NCBI GenBank assembly: GCA_951230915.1
Contig: OX579636.1
Coordinates: 38,003,567 to 38,067,566 of the forward strand
Length of the DNA: 64,000 nucleotides
Reading direction: 5' to 3'
Source: Antitrichia curtipendula
Lineage: Eukaryota; Streptophyta; Bryopsida; Hypnales; Leucodontaceae
Shown in pieces: positions 58,101-64,000 of this stretch. The translations under genes were made by a program, and so were the position numbers. The stretch's first letter is position 1. Every line of letters starts with the position of its first letter. Under the pieces are notes generated by a model. That model was not told where the DNA came from, searched no databases, and saw only the letters and a list, made by a program, of their open reading frames with translations.

Positions 58101-58990
58101 CTATAGGTGTATTCTGGAAATGGAAGTGAAATTAAAGACATTATCATTGTGTAATAACATAACAATGTATAGGGTGTGACTTTATTGTTTATAATTATAT
58201 ATGTCATTAAAAAAATTTGTTTCAACAAACACGCATGTTACACAACGTAATAGAGTCAACAATCTTAGTCTCACGGGAATTTGCATTGGACAACAAAGAA
58301 TTACGTTCCAAAGAACGTGAATGAGTGATCAACATGTTAGCTTTAGCAAAGTAATTGTTCAATTGAAAGATGCTCACATTAGCCATAATACACTTGTGTT
58401 GCTTTCAAGTTTCAACACATATGACAATGTTCTAAAGCTCTAATTCACATTACCAAAAGCACACTAAAAATGATGGAAAATAAACAAGTGTCACTAGGAG
58501 CAAAGTCCATGGGAGTAGATGATCACCCCCCTTGAAAGATATGCGTTGGCAAACAAAGGAAGACCTTATGAATAAAAAATGCCATGACATATCCAACATG
58601 GCACACAATTGATATTAAAGAACACGTTGATAATGGCATGGAAAGTCCATAGCATTTTCTACAACATTGCTAATATAGAACCAAACATGGAAAACAACAT
58701 GAGAACGTGTCAAAAAGTGTGCACATTCAAAATGCAGAACTAAACAAAATCAATTGGATGCTTTACGTTGGTCTTGAGCATTTCTAAAAACATGTTTTTT
58801 GTGTTTTTTTCTTGTTGGTACCAACACGTTTTTCTTCTAGTGACATTTCTTAACCTACAAAAAGAAGTTTAAAAATATGTCTTCCTAAGACATCATAGGG
58901 AAACTACCCCAAAATTTTAAAATTTCAAGTCTTTGAACCTTTACAGATTAAAAAATCAATTTCTAGTGTCTTTTTTTACTTGTAGATCGG
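55177..58990. other. Long gene-free AT-rich region
   Basis: The 3' end of glyoxalase I probably lies in the first 250 bases. After that come A/T tracts and short frames only. A direct repeat of CCTATGCAATTTGCACAATT then GGACATATTTT near 55542 and CCTATGCATTTTGCACAATT near 55640 marks an approximately 100-base duplication. A foldback element is listed separately. Confidence 0.5.
56005..56235. repeat. Foldback element
   Basis: The arm at 56036-56089 (ATTGTTTCAATGGGTTAACA, GTATAGTATTGAAAGT, TTGTTGCA) is mirrored at 56161-56215 (GCAACAAAACACTTTCAATA, CTATATTGTTAACCCATTGA). The outer ends AAAGTACCCTTCATTGC and GCAGCAATAGGTAGCTTTT pair more weakly. The inner part has its own small hairpin, GTTGCATTA / TAATGCAAC. 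No coding. A degraded MITE is likely. Confidence 0.75.
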
Positions 58991-58999
58991 GAAGGAATG

Positions 59000-59290
59000 A
59001 TGTGTAGAAGGTGCATTACCTGATATCTTTGCGCCACTAGTATTAGCAAAATGATCTATGGATTTGTAAATGTTCTTATATCCAGATTATTTGCTTTTTG
59101 CAACAATAACATCCAACTATTATAATTGAATGATTACTTCGCTACAATTCTTATGTTTGAGAAGTCTGTGTTTTTTCAATGAAGCTGTGCACTCTAGTTT
59201 GCTATTGCCTATGGATTAAGAATTAGCTTTCTAGTGTATTTAGGTATTCTTATCAATAAAGAATGATGTGTGGAACATTAATTTGCTGAT
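59000..59290 (+). repeat. Fragment of repeat E end, inverted partner of 62020-62180
   Basis: The stretch with GCCTATGGATTAAGAATTAG, AGTGTATTTAGGTATTC and GAATGATGTGTGGAACATTA is the reverse complement of TGTTCCACACATCATTCC-like sequence and CTAATTCTTAATTCTTAATC at 62025-62110. The GATGTGTGGAA end marks where repeat E passes into an NLR gene in copy 2. Confidence 0.6.
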
Positions 59291-59819
59291 AATTCTTGTG
59301 TCTCTAATACCATATTAACTCTCACAAAATTAACAGTCTTATGAATTATGTAGAGAATTTGATTCAATCATGAGTTATAACTACCAGATTTTACTGCCAT
59401 TTGATCTATAAAGGATACATTCATAAATTTTTTAAGGGAGCTTTAAAATGTGAACTTAGGAAGCTTTATAGCCAATTTGGGGAATAGTTTTTAAAGTGAC
59501 CTACAAGTGTACTAGATGGAGAAAGGTTTGCAAACTAGTTTGTTGCAACACACAACAATCGTAGTATGTCTGTATGTTGGAACTTGACTCACATTGTAAA
59601 GATTACAACTTGTTGAGAAGAAGCAAGTTGGCATTATATGTGAGAAGCCATATTCACAATTTTATCAATTATCTCATATATTGTACTAACATGAGTTCCT
59701 TTAGAATCTGAAATTCAAAGGCTACCTGAAGATTGACTTATTTGGATTGAGTAAATTACAAACTAGTATATTTTGTCAAAACTACAGATACCTTTTTGAC
59801 TTCTTGCAATCATTGGTCT

Positions 59820-61885
59820 ATATTCCAATTATGTAGTTGCAAGCATGACAAGTGATATGGAGAGTGACACTAGGCTTGCCAAGAAATCATGTGCAACTGA
59901 AGGTACTTATAGTTTTATCTTTGGTCTCATTAGTAACCTATTCTTTTTTTGTTCAATTCTTAAGTTCCATTGTTTGGAGGTTTAAATTGCTCCCCTTTGG
60001 ATGTCATTGCAAACATTACTTGGTATGCACTACATGTTATGAAGAATTATGTAGTTGAGCTTGACATTGACATTGTATTTGGTGGTGGTGAAATTTTGTT
60101 GATTTTGTTTGCATGTTGGAAAATGACTTGGTAATAGACTAATAGTCTAGTAGAGGTTGCTGGAAAAGATCTTTGAATTGGCAAATAAGCCCTTCCCTTG
60201 GATGTGGGTGTAAAGCAAGTTGCTAAGAACCTCATTAGAACCCTTGGTAAAAAGAAAGCCTTGATGTTGGAATTGTGGGGAATAGGTGGAATTTGAAAGT
60301 TTACTTTGGTAAAGGAGTTATACAACCAATTGGAGCAAAGACTTTATGTGAGGTGTTCTATGGAAGATGTAGTAGAGAAGGTAAATCAAGATGATGTGAG
60401 GAGTGTCTAAAATCATATTTTGAGGCCTTATGTGAAAATAATTTGATGCAAGATATTGTTGACAAGTCTAGAGGTAAGGTTATTCTTGAGGAAAGATTTT
60501 CTAAGAAACAATTCTTGTGGTTTTGGTTGATGTTCGTGATGATGATGAGATGGAATATTTGATGTCATGCAGGATGTTTAAAAAAGGTAGCATAGCATTG
60601 TCACTTCTCAAAATTGTTGCATATTTGAGAAATCAACTTCATTTCACATCAATTCTCTCATGATGTTTAAACCTTGAGCCAATGAGATTCTTGAAGTGTA
60701 TTTTGCATGTCATGCATTTGGAGGTGATCTCCAAGATTTGGAGGTATTGTTGAAGATATTAGTATGGTATGTGGTGGGGTTTTGTTGGTGATGAAGGTTT
60801 TTGAATTTCTTTTGAGAATTGAGGAGGATGTGGACATATGGCAAGAAGTTCTCAAGAAGTTTTGATGTGGCACTTTGATGGATAAAGGGAAGGTATTTAA
60901 ATGTCTTTGGATCAGCTTTGATGCTCTTCTAAAACAACATCAAGAAATGTTTTCGAATGTTGCATGTGCATTGTTGGGAGCAACTACAAAGATGAGTAAA
61001 CTTGTTTGGAGATTCCAAACTTAGTTAATAACACTAGGTGTCTTGAACCTTTTAAGAAAGGCCTTGATTAGAGTTGATGAATTTGGTGCCTTTTGCATGC
61101 ATGACCACTTGCAAAACATGGACCATGCAATTGCTAGGCAAGAAAGAGCAAGTATAGGTATTTGCAAACGCTTATGGGATTCTAAGTCCTTAGCTTTGCT
61201 TAAGAAAAATGAGATGTATTTGATGACAATTGAACTTTTGGTCTATCTTTCTAATATTGAGTATTATTATGTATTTTTATTTTGGCCAATTAGAGAGAAA
61301 ACTTGAAGCATAAGAATATAAGAGTAGTATTTCTCAATTCAACTGTTTCAAGATCCAAAACTTGTGTGTTTAGTCTTCCTACTTTAATTTTAGTAATTAA
61401 AGCCTGCAATGTATTATTTATATGTTTACTGATGGGAAGTTTTATCTCAAAAAAATCTATATATTGAAGTTGTAAGTTATATTGGATGTAATTGTGCAGC
61501 CTCTACCAGATTCTCCTCAAAATTTCATCTTTGCTATTTCCATTCAAATTGATATTGACCTTTCTTCTGTGAAAGAATTGTGTATATTGAAATGTGAAGG
61601 TGCCTTTTTCTTTATCATTACTTCCTAAAAATTTATAGTGGCTTAAGTTCAATTCTACTAATGGTGATTTATGTAGAAATACGTTTAAATAGTGAATTGT
61701 TGATAGTATTTTGGAGATATAACTGGGTGCAAAGTTTGCCAAAATCATATAGAAATTTGAAGAAGTTAGAAATATTGAGATTGTTTGATTGTTATTTTCT
61801 CTATAAGCTATCTAATACCTTTGGGTGTCTCACAAATCTCAAGACTTGGAGGTATCTACATGAGCTTCCTAAAATCACTTCTTGA
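59820..61885 (+). pseudogene. Decayed NLR pseudogene
   Basis: Aligns with the NLR at 39397-42000. The leader exon counterpart is at 59840-59895 (ARLAKKSCATEG-like). The TIR exon is missing. The NB-ARC part starts near 60100. The P-loop reads GIGGI-stop-KFT (TGA at 60294), kinase-2 is frameshifted (AATTCTTGTGGTTTTGGTTGATG), and a further stop is in the linker near 60865. Recognisable remains include FEVARAL-like LELANK, MHD as CMHDHLQNMDHAIARQERA (61090-61150) and a short LRR piece 61490-61885 (SLPKSYRNLKKLEILRL, YKLSNTFGCLTNLK). The tandem LRR array is gone. It cannot encode a receptor. Confidence 0.85.
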
Positions 61886-62900
61886 AACATATGAATGTAT
61901 TCCCTCTAGCAAGATGATCTGATAGCTATAACTTGTTAGTGAAACTCTTTGCATAATTTACAAGAACATTGATCATGTGAGAGTTAAGATGCTATGACCG
62001 ACATAAGAGTTGTTAGCGAATTAATATTCCACACATCATTCCTTGGTGATCTACATACCTAAATATACCAAAAAGCTAATTCTTAATTCTTAATCCATAG
62101 GCAATACCAAACTTAATAAGAAAACATAGACTCCTCAAGCATAAGAACTTGTGTAAAATTGTTTAATTATAACATTTATTGGAGGATGCTGCAAAAAACC
62201 ACACCATCCTAATCAACCAACTTCTTAAGCAGAACGACTTGCAAAAGGCAATTGCAAAAGGCAATGGATGACAAGCTGAACCATTTCATTTTGTTCTCCG
62301 TCTTGAATGTTTTCCAATCTTTACAAGAACGAAGAGGCCAAACTTGGGTCACATATTCATTTAAGTAGTTTTGAGTAGCTCATATGGGAACCACCATTGG
62401 TCCAATATTATTTATTTTTGACCAACATGAGCAATTAATGTTCTTCATTGATTCTGTTGATAAACTCAATTTGACCCCATCTGAACCCCACTTTCCACAA
62501 TGTGATCAAGGGAACCCACCAGTTCATAAAACACACATCGTTGCTAATTTAGAAGTGAAGAACAGAGTCTTCAAAGAATAGAGTCTTCAAAGGCAATAGA
62601 AAAAAAAACTGAAAATGAAATGAAACATAAGATTTCGTTTCCTGGTAAACCTGAGCTGAACTGAAAGCAATACCAGCCTCTAAATAGACTTCTCCATCAT
62701 CGGGAGTGATTTTGTAATTCAGTGTGAAATGTCAAACCCTGTTTCAAAGAAGGGGTAGGGATCGACCTAATGAATGATGCTGAGAACAGGTGCTGGCAAG
62801 CCTTTACTGGTGGTTCAGTCACGGGTTTGAAACAGTGCTAACATGATCTATACCATTTCGACAATGATCAACCAAGAAAGTCCCACAACTGAACCCGTCC
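61886..62900. other. Spacer after the pseudogene
   Basis: The stretch 62020-62180 is the inverted end of repeat E (partner of 59090-59280). 62200-62260 resembles the CAACCAACTTG/GCAAAAGGCAA segment of the 63150-63230 region, a small local duplication. No gene. A 65-codon plus frame at 62384-62581 has no domain. Confidence 0.45.
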
Positions 62901-63830
62901 AAAAGCATCACCATATCTGGAAACAAGAACATTCATGAAATCCTTCGATCTTTTCGCCATAAGCACTGGCGCAAAGAGTTGTCAGCTAATGGATCATGTT
63001 GCAAACATAATTCCTTCTAGGTCTGCACGTCCAGATAAACACACCAGAAACCTTAATTCACAGGCTATTAAACCAATGGAATGCACAGCAGATAAGAAAA
63101 CACGAATCAGATGGATTTTGATAGCAAATCTGTTCAATAAAATCATATGCTGTTGGATGCTGCGCAAAGCCACACCTCCCAATCAAGCAACCAACTTGAC
63201 AAGCAAAATGACTAGCACAACAGGGCAAGGGATGACGAGCTGGACCAGGATTACCAGAAAACGAATCATTGTATGCGCAGCCTCTTCCAAAATATTATGA
63301 AGGGAACACACACTCTCAGGAAAATCAGAAACGCAATTCAAAAAAATGACATCCAAATAGCAAAAGAGTACGACAATACTCTGATTAGGGTTGAGAATCC
63401 GCACCAGTGACAACACCAGTAAGGTTGAACATGTGACGCCCGCTCCAGATAGAACTGCATTAGGTCAAACCCTACGCATCGAACAAGGAACAAGTAAGAG
63501 CAAGCACTGATGACCTTCAAAACCCCAGAGGGAAATGCACGATCTCTTGGATACCAACAAGCTCATACCGACGAAAAGGTCGGCAAAATCCTTAGTGTAG
63601 TACAAATCCTCCCGCACAGAAATAAGCTCGAAGCTGCACACAGTAAGAATAGAATTTTGACAGAACGAAAACTGTAAGCAACAAGCAAATCACGCTGAAA
63701 TCATAACACAGTGAAATGGCGACGAACGAGCCGAGTACTTCCGAGATCTCCGGTGGCCGTGTTCAGGCACTGGTCACCACGAATTTCCGAGGTCCCAAGG
63801 GCGCGTGTCCTGGACTGCTGCAGTTCTTCA
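62901..63830 (-). repeat. NLR-associated repeat family E, copy 3, inverted
   Basis: The reverse complement contains ACCGGAGATCTCGG, TTTTCGTCGGTATGAGCTTG, AGTTCTATCTGGAGCGGGCG, GGATTCTCAACCCTAATCAG and GCTCGTCATCCCTTGCC, matching copies 1 and 2. With 62020-62180 it points left, toward the NLR pseudogene tail, opposite to that gene. It was probably brought in by an inversion or a separate insertion. Confidence 0.65.
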
Positions 63831-64000
63831 TAAATATATAATTATTCATTTTTTTTTGGAAACAAATGACATGGGATTTCATTGCAAAAAAATCGTTTTC
63901 CAGATATTTTTCATGGGTGTTTGAATGCCTTGGAATGCGTACTTTGTTACCAGTATTATGGTTTTAAATGCTCTATTCTTAACCCTTGAACGATTCAGGG
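63831..64000. other. AT-rich end of window
   Basis: No feature recognised. Composition drops to AT-rich immediately after the inverted repeat E copy. Confidence 0.5.

Noticed and set aside
62935..63300. 121-codon plus-strand frame
   Set aside because: It is antisense within the inverted repeat E copy and not conserved in the other copies.
1..64000. LTR retrotransposon, CRISPR array, rRNA or canonical tRNA
   Set aside because: No polyprotein motifs, long terminal repeats, regularly spaced short repeats, rRNA cores or full cloverleaf could be found by eye. Decayed elements without coding sequence cannot be excluded.

Overview
This is nuclear DNA of a land plant. The coding stretches are interrupted by GT-AG introns, the intergenic DNA is very AT-rich and full of short inverted-repeat elements, and the genes are plant families: a TIR-NB-ARC-LRR immune receptor, a two-domain glyoxalase I with a plastid-type leader, and a plant telomere-repeat-binding-like Myb protein. 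TIR-type receptors argue against a grass or other monocot. A seedless plant such as a bryophyte or fern seems possible from the style of the receptor, but I cannot fix the species. No bacterial, organellar, rRNA or clear tRNA sequence is visible, and there are no long retrotransposon polyprotein frames.

Layout. Positions 1-590 hold a dispersed repeat. 1341-4001 (+) is a two-exon gene for a single-Myb TRFL-like protein with a long leader and a small inverted-repeat element in its 3' flank. 6076-7684 (-) is a two-exon gene for a disordered, Ser/His/Asp-rich protein. 8.5-19.2 kb is gene-poor and holds foldback repeats, a nested MITE, another TIR element and a GC-richer patch with no convincing gene. 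19.9-21.45 kb (+) is a four-exon model, probably 3'-truncated, with a faint resemblance to the N-terminus of bilin reductases (HY2 family). 21.7-26.1 kb is repeats and empty AT-rich DNA.

From 26.4 kb on, the window is a decayed tandem cluster. Block 1 (26.4-33.1 kb) and block 2 (44.4-52.5 kb) are collinear paralogues. Each carries a small membrane-protein candidate, a 240-290 bp tandem repeat, a shared spacer and the promoter plus first two exons of glyoxalase I. Only block 2 continues into the complete nine-exon glyoxalase I gene (51113-55176). Block 1 is a truncated, frameshifted copy. Between the blocks lies a TIR-NB-ARC-LRR gene (39397-43493) with intact TIR and NB-ARC domains but a frameshift and a stop codon inside a homogenised 141-bp LRR array. 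A second, heavily mutated NLR lies at 59.8-61.9 kb, next to an inverted copy of the repeat found upstream of the first.

The genes do not form one pathway. Telomere/chromatin (TRFL), methylglyoxal detoxification (glyoxalase I) and immunity (NLRs) are side by side by position. The strongest biological story is birth-and-death evolution: a unit of NLR, membrane-protein candidate and glyoxalase I was duplicated and then partly erased. All gene models come from reading frames, splice sites and phase agreement by eye, with no transcript or database support.
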